Shown: in pieces, positions 55,504 to 64,000 of the stretch | How positions within the stretch are numbered: the stretch's first letter is position 1 | Layout: every line of letters begins with the position of its first letter | DNA from: Arthrobacter sp. H16F315 | GTDB taxonomy: Bacteria; Actinomycetota; Actinomycetes; Actinomycetales; Micrococcaceae | Length of the DNA: 64,000 nucleotides | Direction: 5' to 3' | Assembly: GCF_024124825.1 (NCBI RefSeq) | Contig: NZ_JAMXSS010000002.1 | Coordinates: forward strand, 496,001-560,000 | Position numbers and translations under genes: made by a program | Notes under the pieces: generated by a model | Databases searched by the model: none | The model's input: only the letters and a program-made list of their open reading frames with translations | Told to the model about the DNA's origin: nothing

Positions 55504-55561
55504 TCGCGGTCAGCCCAGCCGGGCAGCCCCGGCCGGATCCGTACGGGGCTATGTTTAGTCC

Positions 55562-56500
55562 ATGGCGTCCGCTGACAGCACTGCGCACAACGGTCCGGAA
55601 CCCGAGGGGTTCGGATCGGCGCTGGTTGACGAAGCCGCCCGCCGGGACGCCGCCCTGGGCGACGTGGACTGGGCCGCCGTGCCCGAGGGCGCTGTCCGGG
55701 GCACCTTCGACGCCCCCAGCGGCCCCCTCGCCACACTCTCCATGGGTACACCGGGTAACCCTCGAGTGCTGATGATTCCCGGGGCCACGGGCTCCAAGGA
55801 AGACTTTGTCCTGATGCTTCCGGAGCTCGCCGCTGCTGGCTATTTCGCCGTGAGCTATGACATTGCCGGCCAGTACGACTCCGCGGCGGCCGGCCCTGAA
55901 CACCTCGTGCCTGAACGCACGCACTACGATTACGACTTGTTCACTCGTGATCTGGTCGCGATGCTGGACGCCGAAGAAGGGGCCGCCCACGTCGTCGGGT
56001 ATTCCTTCGCCGCGATAGTTGCCCAGTTGGCCTGCATCCGGCGTCCGGAGAAGTTCCGGAGCCTCACGCTGCTGAGCTGCCCGCCCGAACCGGGCCAGGG
56101 CTTTCGTGGGGTTAAGCGCATCGGCCGCTTCAGCGGCCGGGCCAGCCCGCGAATCGGTGCCGCCCTGATGGTCTGGGGCATCCGCGCCAATGTGATCCAC
56201 GTCCCGCCCCAGCGTCTACGGTTTGTGAAGCACCGGTTCCGCTTCACCCGCCGGAGCTCCGTGAGTGACATCTTCGCCCTGATGCAGCGTGCGCCGGACC
56301 TTCGGGCGGCGCTGGCCGCGGCGGCGCTGCCAAAACTTGTCGCCGTCGGCGAGCATGACCTCTGGCCGCTGGCGTTGCACCGCCGTTTCGCCCAGTCGAT
56401 CGGTGCCCGCATTGTGGTTTACCGGGGCGGCCACAGCCCAAACGAGACCTCGCCGTACCAACTGAGCCGCGATCTGATCGCGCTTTACGAGTCCGCCTAG
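55562..56500 (+). CDS. alpha/beta hydrolase
   Basis: A 312-residue alpha/beta hydrolase. MIPGATGSKEDF is the oxyanion-side loop, Ser148 is the nucleophile in VGYSFAAIV, AVGEHDLWPL supplies the likely acid and GGHSPNETSP the His. No signal peptide. Substrate unknown. The end overlaps the convergent glycosyltransferase gene by four bases. Confidence 0.85.
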   Translation: MASADSTAHNGPEPEGFGSALVDEAARRDAALGDVDWAAVPEGAVRGTFDAPSGPLATLSMGTPGNPRVLMIPGATGSKEDFVLMLPELAAAGYFAVSYDIAGQYDSAAAGPEHLVPERTHYDYDLFTRDLVAMLDAEEGAAHVVGYSFAAIVAQLACIRRPEKFRSLTLLSCPPEPGQGFRGVKRIGRFSGRASPRIGAALMVWGIRANVIHVPPQRLRFVKHRFRFTRRSSVSDIFALMQRAPDLRAALAAAALPKLVAVGEHDLWPLALHRRFAQSIGARIVVYRGGHSPNETSPYQLSRDLIALYESA

Positions 56501-57240
56501 CGCCGGTGGTCCCGTTCCCACTGCCGACGGCGGCGACGCCGCCGGAACGGTGGCTCGTCCGCGAACTCGACGCCGAAGGTGGTCCAGGTCATCGACAGCT
56601 TGCGCCCGACGGAGCGCCAGCTGGCCAGCGGCCGTGCCGAGACCTGCACCCGCAGCGACGTGGCGGCGATCACCGTCACTTCGGGCGGGATCTGGTAGGA
56701 AATGTCCAGATCGTCGTGGACGAGCGGGAAGCCCCGGTGGACGGAGCCGCGGACGCGGTCCCAGACATCGGACCACATCGCGAAGTTCGAGCCGAACAGC
56801 GGCGGATGCCCCAGCAGCCAGCCGACGGCCCAGAAATATCCCGCAATATAGATGCGCCGGCCCACCCATCGGGCGAAGCGGCCTTCGCCATAAAAATCTG
56901 CGGGGCCGGAAACGGCGGATAGCGGGCCCGCCTCCTGCAGTATCGCCGCTACTCGCTCGAGCCAGTCGGCGGCCGGGATCGAGTCCGTGTCCAGCCGGGC
57001 GATCAGCTCGAAACGGGCTTCATCGAAGCCACACGCCGTGGAGGCGGCGATTCCCGGCAGTTCGACAGCGATCCGCCGGGCGCCAGCGGCGGCGCAAACC
57101 TCTGCGGTGTCGTCAGTGCTGGCATTGTCCACCACTACGATTTCGTCGGCCCGACGGGTCTGGCGGGCGAGTGCGGCCAGGCACACGGCGAGCATGTCAG
57201 CATCGTTCCGGGTAGGGATAACCACCGAGATTGTTGTCAT
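56497..57240 (-). CDS. family 2 glycosyltransferase
   Basis: A 247-residue GT2 enzyme. N-terminal ISVVIPTRNDADMLAVCL, VVDNASTDDTAEV for the nucleotide sugar, a DxD-like LDTDS (manganese site) and a short hydrophobic segment (IYIAGYFWAVGWLLG) that may associate with the membrane. The C-terminus is very Arg-rich (PPFRRRRRRRQW). Acceptor unknown; it may act on a cell-envelope polymer. Monocistronic. Confidence 0.85.
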   Translation of the reverse strand: MTTISVVIPTRNDADMLAVCLAALARQTRRADEIVVVDNASTDDTAEVCAAAGARRIAVELPGIAASTACGFDEARFELIARLDTDSIPAADWLERVAAILQEAGPLSAVSGPADFYGEGRFARWVGRRIYIAGYFWAVGWLLGHPPLFGSNFAMWSDVWDRVRGSVHRGFPLVHDDLDISYQIPPEVTVIAATSLRVQVSARPLASWRSVGRKLSMTWTTFGVEFADEPPFRRRRRRRQWERDHRR

Positions 57241-57398
57241 AGTGCCCCGACTATAGACCCGCGGCGTGGGGAAATGCCCCCGTTAGCCTCTTGCACCATG
57301 GCCCTCGGCCCCGTAGGTTGGGCAACAGCGGACGAATGTCTCCGCAGCCGTTGGCCTCCGGGCCGCCGGAGATCAGCAGCATTTCAGAAGGATATGGC

Positions 57399-57602
57399 AT
57401 GGCTACAGGCACAGTTAAATGGTTCAACGCCGAAAAGGGTTTTGGCTTCATCGCCCCGGATGACGGGTCGGCCGACGTTTTCGCCCACTACTCGGCAATC
57501 GCCAGCAGCGGCTACCGCTCCCTGGACGAGAACCAGAAGGTCGAGTTCGACGTCACCCAGGGTCCGAAGGGCCCGCAGGCTGAGAACATCCGCCCGCTCT
57601 AA
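57399..57602 (+). CDS. cold shock domain protein (CspA family)
   Basis: A 67-residue single cold-shock domain with RNP1 KGFGFIAP and RNP2 VFAHYSAI; starts [14 protein letters not shown]. Binds single-stranded RNA or DNA and acts as an RNA chaperone. The ATG at 57399 has AAGGA about 9 nt upstream. The 158-bp 5' region after the divergent glycosyltransferase start holds the promoter and an untranslated leader, in which I could not assign a structure. Confidence 0.95.
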   Translation: MATGTVKWFNAEKGFGFIAPDDGSADVFAHYSAIASSGYRSLDENQKVEFDVTQGPKGPQAENIRPL

Positions 57603-57654
57603 ATACCCCGGATAGCAGCATCGGCCAGCCGGCCGCCATGCTTTCCCCAAGACC

Positions 57655-57695
57655 ACAAACGCCCCCCTCGAGGATTTCTCGGGAGGGGCGTTTGT
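57655..57695 (+). terminator. Rho-independent terminator after cspA
   Basis: An 18-bp stem (57655-57672 with 57678-57695, one or two mismatches), 5-nt loop, with a short T-containing tail; 53 bp after the cspA stop. Confidence 0.85.
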
Positions 57696-57797
57696 CGTCC
57701 GGGACGCCTCCAGTACGCGGCCCGGTGCGGAGCGTGTGGTTCCTCCGATGTCCGTGACAGTTCTTCCCTGCGGGGCCATGGCGTGGATACTAGGAAA

Positions 57798-59612
57798 ATG
57801 ACTACTCGCAGTCCTCTGAACCGGGATGCACCAATCCCGCCGCCAATGCCGGAACTGCCGGAACTGATCCGGGCAGTCCTGAACGGGATTCCCGCAATGA
57901 TTGGCTACTGGGACAAGGATCTGCGCAACTGCCTCGCCAACGACGCCTACGGTGAGTGGTTCAAGGTCGATCCCCGGCAGATGCAGGGACTCCATATCAA
58001 GGACCTGCTCGGCGAGAAGCTCTTCGCCGTGAACCGGCAGTACATCGAGAAAGTGCTCACCGGTGAACCGCAGCTCTTTGACCGGACCCTGGTGGACGCC
58101 GCGGGCACAACCCGATACGCCCAGGCATCCTACGTTCCGGACGTCAGGGATGGCGCTGTCCAGGGCTTTTTTGTGCTGGTCACCGACATCACCGAGCGGG
58201 TCCTGGCCGAGCGCCGCCAGCAGCGCGACATGGACCGGTACCGGACACTGGCCCGCAGCATTCCCGGGGTCTTTGTACTTCTGTTCGATGCGGACCTGCG
58301 CTACCTGGTGGCGGAGGGGCAGGAGCTGGAAGCATTCGGCTACAGCCCTGAAGCCATGGAAGGCCGGCTGCTCCACGACGCCCTTAACGCAGGCTTGGCC
58401 CACGAACTGGAGCCGCGGTACCGGGCCGCCCTCGCCGGTAAGGAAGTCACCTGGAAACGGACCATCGGCGAGCGCCATTACCTTCTGACCGCCCGCCCGG
58501 TCTTCTCCGACGACGACGCCGCCGGCATGGTGGTCGCCGTGGACGTGACCGCCCGCCGGCAGCAGGAAAAGACCTGGGCGGCGCTGCATGAAATCGCCAC
58601 CGCGGTGGCCCGCAGCGAGGCCCCGGCGGAGATCGCAGGCCAGGTCGCCACCATTGTCAGGACACTTTTCGACGTCGATTCGGCCGCCGTGGCGCGCCTG
58701 ACCGGCCCCACGTCCGCCGAAATCGTAGCGATGGCACCCGTACTTCCACCCACGCTGAGCCGAACACACATCTTCACGGCCAACGATTCTTCCGCCACTG
58801 TCCGGGTCGCTGTCACCGGCAAGCCCGCCTTGGTCACTTACGGCCCCGACGGCGGCTTCACCTCTGAGCAGATGCTTGCCGGCGGATTCCGGTCCAGCGC
58901 CGCAGCACCCATTCGGGTCAACGGTTCGCTGTGGGGCGTGCTCGCCCTGACGTCGAAGTCCACCACGGCCCTGACGGAGGCGGTACTGGCCCGGCTCGCG
59001 CAATTTGCCGAGCTTGTGGAGATTGCCATCGCCAACGCCGAGGCCCGGGCGAGCCTGGAACGGCAAGCAAGCACCGACATGCTCAGCGGGCTGCCAAACC
59101 GCCGGGCCCTGGAAGAAACCCTCGACAGGGAGGTGGAGCTCGCGCAGACCAGCGGGAGCGCGCTCAGCGCCGTTGTCCTGGACATCGATCTCTTCAAGCG
59201 AGTCAATGACACCTTTGGCCACCTCACCGGCGACACAGTTCTTTCCGAAGTCGCCGAACGACTGCGCCGGGTAGCCCGCCAGGGCGAGACCGTCGCCAGG
59301 TTCGGCGGCGAGGAGTTCGTCTGGCTATTGCCCGGCCGCGACGCAGGCGAGGCGCTGGAGGCCGCCGAACGAGCCCGCGAAGCCATCGCGTCCCAGCCCT
59401 TTGACGGCGTCGGGTCCATCACGATCTCCGCTGGAGTCTGCGAACTGCAGGAAGCCGGCACGCATAGCCTGCTCTCCTGCGCGGACCGTGCGCTGTACGC
59501 CGCCAAGCATGGCGGCCGGAACCGCTGCCAGCGGTACCACGTCCCTTCAGCGGACGACGCCGGGATGGCCGACCTTGAGGCCGCGGCTGCGCAGGACAGA
59601 CGAAGCGCCTAA
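57798..59612 (+). CDS. PAS-PAS-GAF diguanylate cyclase (GGDEF)
   Basis: A 604-residue c-di-GMP-signalling protein with no membrane segment. PAS 1 at about 20-130 (VLNGIPAMIGYWDKDLRNCL), PAS 2 at about 150-260 (RSIPGVFVLLFDADLRYL), GAF at about 270-425, and GGDEF at about 440-590 with the active-site variant GGEEF in ARFGGEEFVWLL, which normally retains cyclase activity; DIDLFKRVNDTFGH is the metal site. No RxxD inhibitory site is evident five residues upstream. The ATG at 57798 is chosen, with AGGAAA close before it; a GTG at 57783 is in frame. Confidence 0.92.
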   Translation: MTTRSPLNRDAPIPPPMPELPELIRAVLNGIPAMIGYWDKDLRNCLANDAYGEWFKVDPRQMQGLHIKDLLGEKLFAVNRQYIEKVLTGEPQLFDRTLVDAAGTTRYAQASYVPDVRDGAVQGFFVLVTDITERVLAERRQQRDMDRYRTLARSIPGVFVLLFDADLRYLVAEGQELEAFGYSPEAMEGRLLHDALNAGLAHELEPRYRAALAGKEVTWKRTIGERHYLLTARPVFSDDDAAGMVVAVDVTARRQQEKTWAALHEIATAVARSEAPAEIAGQVATIVRTLFDVDSAAVARLTGPTSAEIVAMAPVLPPTLSRTHIFTANDSSATVRVAVTGKPALVTYGPDGGFTSEQMLAGGFRSSAAAPIRVNGSLWGVLALTSKSTTALTEAVLARLAQFAELVEIAIANAEARASLERQASTDMLSGLPNRRALEETLDREVELAQTSGSALSAVVLDIDLFKRVNDTFGHLTGDTVLSEVAERLRRVARQGETVARFGGEEFVWLLPGRDAGEALEAAERAREAIASQPFDGVGSITISAGVCELQEAGTHSLLSCADRALYAAKHGGRNRCQRYHVPSADDAGMADLEAAAAQDRRSA

Positions 59613-59768
59613 AGCGGCGGCGAACCCGGCGCCACCGCCCTACGCTGACCGGGGCCCCGCCTAAGACAGGAAGCAGCTCAGGATGGCGTCCGGCAGCTTG
59701 ATTCCGGGGCGGCCGCTGGAACGAAAAATCGCTCAAGCTAAAACGCTCGATCTGCCCGCTTCCACGGA

Positions 59769-61004
59769 CTAAACGAAAGCTGACTTCCCGGTCACGGCCC
59801 TGGCGACGATCAGCGAGTTAATCTCGTAGCTGCCCTCGTACGTGTACAGGATTTCGGCGTCGCCAAAGAGCTTGCCCATCTCGTAGTCGCTGCTGATCCC
59901 GTTGCCGCCCATCAGCGAGCGCCCCATCGCCACCGACGCCCGGGCCAGCCGGGTGGTGGTGGACTTGGCCATCGCGGCCTGCACCATCTCAAGCTTTCCG
60001 TCTTCCTGGATCCTGGCCAGTTGCGCCATCAGCGACAGCGAGGCCGAGGCGTTGCCCAGGATCTCGGCCAACTGCTGCTGGATCAACTGGAAACGGGCCA
60101 GTTCCTTGCCGAACTGTTTGCGTTCCAGCGAATAGGAACGCGCGACGTCGAACGCGGCCAGTTGGATGCCGGCGGCCTGCCAGCCCACCCAGGCGCGCGA
60201 ATCGCGCAGCAGCTCGTTGGCCTTGGAGAAGTCGGTAGCCCCGGGGAGGAGGTTGGATTCCGGGATGCGGACCGCGTCGAGCACGATGTCCGCGTTCTGC
60301 ATGATCCGCAGCCCGATCTTGTTCGCGATTTTTGTGGCAGTGTATCCGGGGCGGTCCGTCTCCACGATAAAGCCCTTGATCTGCTGGTCAGCGACATCCC
60401 GGGCCCAGACCAGCGCGAAGTCCGCGATGGTGCCGGCGCCGATCCAGCGCTTGGCGCCGCTGATGACCCACTCGCCGTCTTCCAGCCGGGCCGTGGTGGC
60501 CAGCCCGCCGGCAATATCCGAGCCGTGCTCCGGCTCCGTCAGGGCGAAGGCGCCGATCTGCGTGAAGGCGGTAAGCCCGGGCAGCCAGCGTGCCTTCTGC
60601 GCCTCGGAGCCGAGCTGGTCGATCATGCCGACAATCAGCTCGTTGTGGATCCCGACGAGCGCCGAGAGCGACACATCGGCGCGGGCCACCTCCACATACA
60701 TCAGGCCCTTGAACAGCTTGGAGGTGCCGTCCGTCTGGAGGCCGCCGAGGCCGTATTTTCCGAGCTCGGCGAGCAGACCGAAGGGGAACTCCTCACGGTT
60801 CCAGTAGTCGATCGAGGCCGCCCGGATCCGGGACTGGAGGAAATCGCGGATTTCCTGGTAACGGTTCTGTTCCGCCGGGGGAAGCAAATCCACGATGTAC
60901 ATCAGATCGGCGTCCGGGAAGGGCGGCGGCGCTGCACCGTCCACGGCTGCTCTACCCTCAGTGGCCTGCTGTCCGCTGACACGTCCTTGTGGCTGCACGG
61001 GCAT
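59769..61004 (-). CDS. acyl-CoA dehydrogenase (glutaryl-CoA dehydrogenase-like)
   Basis: A 411-residue FAD-dependent dehydrogenase. FALTEPEHGSDIAGGL is the FAD/substrate motif, GAKRWIGAGTIADFALVWARD follows, FGKELARFQLIQQQLAEI is the FAD-binding helix, and the catalytic Glu is in YTYEGSYEIN near the C-terminus. The SLSALVGIHNELI and RWIGAG segments resemble the glutaryl-CoA dehydrogenase subgroup. A 30-residue Pro/Gln-rich N-terminus is extra. Divergent from the acyl-CoA synthetase and probably cofunctional with it. Confidence 0.9.
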   Translation of the reverse strand: MPVQPQGRVSGQQATEGRAAVDGAAPPPFPDADLMYIVDLLPPAEQNRYQEIRDFLQSRIRAASIDYWNREEFPFGLLAELGKYGLGGLQTDGTSKLFKGLMYVEVARADVSLSALVGIHNELIVGMIDQLGSEAQKARWLPGLTAFTQIGAFALTEPEHGSDIAGGLATTARLEDGEWVISGAKRWIGAGTIADFALVWARDVADQQIKGFIVETDRPGYTATKIANKIGLRIMQNADIVLDAVRIPESNLLPGATDFSKANELLRDSRAWVGWQAAGIQLAAFDVARSYSLERKQFGKELARFQLIQQQLAEILGNASASLSLMAQLARIQEDGKLEMVQAAMAKSTTTRLARASVAMGRSLMGGNGISSDYEMGKLFGDAEILYTYEGSYEINSLIVARAVTGKSAFV

Positions 61005-61083
61005 GTATCCCTTCGTTGTGATCCATTCGTGAACCGAGCCGGCTCTTCCAAACCCTTGGATGTCCTAGTATATTGCACAGTGA

Positions 61084-61113
61084 CGGCGATCACTAGGGAA
61101 CGGGTGATCGCCG
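61084..61113. promoter_or_regulatory. perfect 10-bp inverted repeat in the ACAD-synthetase divergent region
   Basis: CGGCGATCAC (61084-61093), a 10-bp spacer, GTGATCGCCG (61104-61113), between the divergent dehydrogenase and synthetase starts. It could be an operator for the MarR protein encoded downstream, or a leader hairpin of the synthetase transcript. Confidence 0.5.
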
Positions 61114-61166
61114 GGCAACGGCGCCGGGCTGAAACGGCTGCGCCACCAGACGTCGAAAGGTGCACC

Positions 61167-62911
61167 ATGACAGTCACTGAGGAATTCCGCGCGGCACGCG
61201 ACCGCATGCTCGATCTCCGCAATAACTATGAAGCGGCGCGCAGCGAATTCCAGTGGCCGCGCTTTGAGTATTTCAACTTTGCCCTGGATTGGTTCGACCA
61301 GATCGCGGCGGACCCGGCCAAGGCGGGCAAGCCCGCCCTCGTGATCGTCGAACAGGACGGCACGGCCACTCGGCGCAGCTACGCGGACCTGTCCCGTCGC
61401 TCGGCCCAGGTGGCCAACTGGCTGCGCAGCCAGGGTGTGCGGCGCGGTGACCGGATGATCATTATGCTCGGCAACCAGGTTGAACTCTGGGAACTGATGC
61501 TCGCCGGGATCAAGCTGGGCATCGTTATGATCCCCACAACCACCTTGATGGGACCGGCGGACCTCAAGGACCGGGTGGAGCGCGGCGGCGCTAACTGGGC
61601 CGCCGTCGGAAGCGCCAATATCAAGAAGTTCGACGAGGTTCCGGGCGGCTACAGACTAATCGAAATCGGCGACGGCGACGGCGACGAAACGGACACGGCC
61701 GCCCTGCAGTACACCGAAGCCGCCGGTGCAGCGGAAGAATTCACTGCGGACGTGCCGACCCTGGCCGACGAAACTATGCTGCTCTACTTCACCTCAGGCA
61801 CCACGTCCAAGGCCAAACTCGTGGAGCACACGCACACGTCCTACCCGGTGGGCCACTTATCCACCATGTTCTGGATTGGAATGGAACCCGGCGATGTGCA
61901 CCTAAACGTGGCCTCCCCGGATGGGCCAAGCACGCTTGGTCCAACGTATTCACGCCCTGGATCGCCGAAGCCTGCGTGTTCATCTACAACTACGAACGCT
62001 TCGATGCCAAGGCGCTGATGGAGCAGATGGACCGCGAATCGGTGACAAGCTTTTGCGCCCCGCCGACGGTCTGGCGGATGCTCATCCAGGCTGACCTGAC
62101 CCTGCTCAAGAACCCGCCCAGCAAGGTGGTCTCCGCCGGTGAACCCCTCAACGCGGAGGTCATTGACCAGGTCCACCGCGCCTGGGGACAGACCATCCGC
62201 GACGGCTTCGGCCAGACCGAATCCACCGTGCAGATCGCGAACACGCCCGGCCAGCCAATCAAGATCGGAGCCATGGGCAAACCGCTTCCCGGCTACGACG
62301 TCGTCCTCGTGGACCCCGCGACGGGGGCCGAGGGCGACGACGGTGAGCTCTGCCTCCGTCTGGAGCCCCGCCCTGTAGGGCTGATGAAGGCATACTACGG
62401 CGACCCTGAAAAGACCGCGGAGGCCTTCCGTGGCGGCTACTACCACACCGGCGACATGGCAAGCCGGGACGAGCGCGGCATCATCACCTACGTGGGCCGA
62501 GGCGACGACGTTTTCAAATCCTCGGACTACCGGCTGTCTCCCTTCGAGCTCGAAAGTGTGCTGATCGAGCACCCGGCAGTGGCGGAAGCCGCCGTCGTAC
62601 CCTCCCCCGACCCGCTCAAGCTCTCGGTGCCCAAAGCGTTTGTGGTCCTGGCCGCCGGGCACGAGCCGGGCCCCGAACTGGCCGAGGACATCCTGCGTTA
62701 CTGCCGCGACCACCTCGCCCCGTTCAAACGAATCCGCCGGCTGGAATTCGCCGAACTGCCCAAAACCATCTCGGGCAAGATCCGGCGGGTCGAGCTGCGT
62801 CGCAGCGAGGAACTTCGCCATGGCGGCGGAACGGTTCCGGCCGGACTGGGCACTGAGTACTCGGAAGCCGACTTCCCCGGGTTGAAGAGCACTTCCAAGA
62901 AGCTAGGCTGA
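61167..62911 (+). CDS. acyl-CoA synthetase, MACS-like (apparent frameshift)
   Basis: AMP-forming ligase, about 581 residues after one repair. The ATG at 61167 (MTVTEEFRAARDRML) is followed by FNFALDWFDQIAAD, LYFTSGTTSKAKLVEHTH, then VHLNVASP. The frame is lost at the GG of 61919-61920; one more G gives WAKHAWSNVFTPWIAEACVF and continues in the downstream frame with DGFGQTESTVQIANT, YHTGDMASRDERG and the Lys in PKTISGKIRRVEL. Medium-chain/aromatic acyl-CoA synthetases have this pattern. Divergent from the acyl-CoA dehydrogenase and followed by a MarR gene, suggesting a small acid-degradation unit. Confidence 0.86.
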
Positions 62912-62947
62912 GCCCGATGGGATTCAGCACCGAAAGCAGGGAGCATC

Positions 62948-63454
62948 GTGGCAACGCCGCTGCCGCGTGACCCGATCGCCGACGCCCGGCTGAACTGGGA
63001 GCGGCACGGCTGGTCCGACGTCGCCGCACCGATGGCTGCCATCACCGCCATCATGCGGACCCAGCAGATCCTGCTGGCCCGGATCGAAGGGGTCCTTAAG
63101 CCGTTCGGGCTGACGTTCGCCCGGTACGAACTGCTCGCCTTGCTGAGCTTCGCCCGCGGCGGTGCGTTGCCGATGAATAAGGCGAGCGCGCTGCTGCAGG
63201 TCCATCCCACCTCGGTGACGAACGCCGTCGACCGGTTACAGGGCGCCGGGCTGGTTTTCCGCTCCCCGCACCCCACGGACGGGCGCACCACCCTGATCGA
63301 GCTCACCACGGAGGGGCGGACGTTGGCCCAGCGGGCCACGGCGGAGCTCAACTCCGAGGTGTTCGCCCAGCCAGGCTTTCCGGCGCAGGACGTCGACCAA
63401 CTGATCCGGATCCTGGGCACCTTCCGCCGCGACGCTGGCGACTTCAGCGGCTGA
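62948..63454 (+). CDS. MarR-family transcriptional regulator
   Basis: A 168-residue winged-helix regulator starting at a GTG at 62948 with GGGAG about 6 nt upstream. HTH region: LPMNKASALLQVHPTSVTNAVDRLQGAGLV, wing FRSPHPTDGRTTLIELTTEG. N- and C-terminal helices form the dimer interface. 36 bp after the synthetase gene; likely controls that operon by binding the divergent region, perhaps the dyad at 61084-61113. Confidence 0.9.
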   Translation: MATPLPRDPIADARLNWERHGWSDVAAPMAAITAIMRTQQILLARIEGVLKPFGLTFARYELLALLSFARGGALPMNKASALLQVHPTSVTNAVDRLQGAGLVFRSPHPTDGRTTLIELTTEGRTLAQRATAELNSEVFAQPGFPAQDVDQLIRILGTFRRDAGDFSG

Positions 63455-63542
63455 CCCCGGCGGACGCTGGAGCAGACGAAGCACACGGCCGGTGGCCAAA
63501 TAGGATTCGTGAAATACCCATCCTGGACTTGAGGAGAGACCG

Positions 63543-63971
63543 ATGATTCCGGAAATTAACATCTGGGCGGTGCTGCTGGCCACCCTGTCAAGCATGGTGG
63601 TCGGCTCCGTCTGGTACACGCCAAAGGTGTTCGGCAACTACTGGATGCGGGTCGCCAAAGTCAATCCAAGCGGGGACGCCAAGGATGCCGTCAAGCCGAT
63701 CCTGGTCACCTTGGTGGTCAGCTTCGTCAGCGCCTGGGTGCTGGCCGGGTCCGCCGCGATCTCGCAGCACTTTTACGGCGGCAATTTCCTGCTCAACACC
63801 CTGGTCACCAGCCTGATACTTTGGGCCGGCTTCACGGCCGCGCGGTTCATCACCCACGATGCCTTCGAGCGCCGTCCGGCCGGACTCACCGTGCTGAACT
63901 GCGTCCACGAACTCGTGACCCTGATGGTGATGGCCCTGATCATCGGCCTGTTCGGGATCAGCGCTACCTGA
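63543..63971 (+). CDS. DUF1761 membrane protein
   Basis: A 142-residue integral membrane protein with four predicted helices: INIWAVLLATLSSMVVGSVWY (1), PILVTLVVSFVSAWVLAGS (2), NTLVTSLILWAGFTAARF (3) and ELVTLMVMALIIGLFGI (4). The VGSVWYTPKVFGNYWM motif after helix 1 is typical of DUF1761. RBS GGAGAG is about 5 nt before the ATG. Function unknown. The last 29 bp of the window hold no feature. Confidence 0.85.
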   Translation: MIPEINIWAVLLATLSSMVVGSVWYTPKVFGNYWMRVAKVNPSGDAKDAVKPILVTLVVSFVSAWVLAGSAAISQHFYGGNFLLNTLVTSLILWAGFTAARFITHDAFERRPAGLTVLNCVHELVTLMVMALIIGLFGISAT

Positions 63972-64000
63972 GCCGCGGACCGGGCCGGTGACACGCAAAA

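Noticed and set aside
57384..59222. 612-residue open frame opposite cspA and the GGDEF gene
   Set aside because: Antisense to two clear genes; Gly/Arg/His-rich shadow composition.
59683..59772. 29-codon plus-strand open frame with a possible RBS after the GGDEF gene
   Set aside because: Too short, no family, and overlaps the end of the acyl-CoA dehydrogenase gene; coding cannot be supported.

Overview
The window looks like a chromosomal segment from a high-GC Gram-positive actinobacterium of the Micrococcaceae, most like Arthrobacter/Pseudarthrobacter. This rests on the strong G/C third-position bias, GTG/TTG starts, a purS-purQ-purL order, DUF3151 directly after class II aldolase, a GAF-ANTAR protein and several actinobacterial protein families. 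I see no rRNA, tRNA, CRISPR array, insertion sequence or prophage. It reads as mostly core genome carrying several catabolic and sulfur-scavenging operons.

Layout. 0-2.5 kb: secreted S8 protease running off the left edge. 3.2-6.6 kb: purSQL. 6.8-9.6 kb: small conserved proteins, a lipoprotein polysaccharide deacetylase and a CoA-binding protein. 9.7-17.9 kb: a SAM-I (S-box) riboswitch heading an organosulfur operon: sulfonate-type ABC transporter, acyl-CoA synthetase, SfnG-like dimethylsulfone monooxygenase, MetY-like sulfhydrylase and a second CoA-binding protein. 18-20 kb: ECF sigma factor, membrane-anchored partner and a Pro/Ala-rich secreted protein. 20.2-21.5 kb: purA. 21.7-23.1 kb: a second S-box in front of a MetE-core methyltransferase. 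23.2-30.5 kb: housekeeping genes (UDG-like, DUF3151, fba, TrmH, HAD hydrolase, a Tat-exported hydrolase, STAS-like and GAF-ANTAR proteins, pyrE). 30.6-36.2 kb: an unusual operon of acetate-CoA ligase, 2-oxoacid dehydrogenase E1alpha, E1beta, E2 and an acyl carrier protein. 36.2-38.4 kb: FAD monooxygenase and nadE. 38.4-42.1 kb: IclR regulator divergent from CoA-transferase A/B and thiolase. 42.3-45.1 kb: a large LuxR/MalT-type regulator. 45.1-53.0 kb (minus strand): a five-gene operon with the gene content of acetophenone carboxylase. 53.3-64 kb: alcohol dehydrogenase, esterases, glycosyltransferase, cold-shock protein, GGDEF protein, acyl-CoA dehydrogenase divergent from an acyl-CoA synthetase-MarR pair, and a DUF1761 membrane protein.

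How it may work together. The two riboswitches mark a methionine/sulfur-starvation regulon: uptake and oxidation of an organosulfur compound, sulfhydrylation of O-acetylhomoserine, then methylation to methionine. The carboxylase operon, CoA-transferase and thiolase could form a ketone pathway (ketone to 3-oxoacid to 3-oxoacyl-CoA to acetyl-CoA), although the CoA-transferase and thiolase could equally serve the 3-oxoadipate pathway.

Sequence quality. Seven genes (purS, purL, metY, the sigma-partner gene, trmH, the MalT-type regulator and the 61-kb synthetase) are broken by eight one-base indels, each in a short G or C run, and each restored by one base. I read these mainly as homopolymer errors in a draft assembly and annotate the repaired genes.
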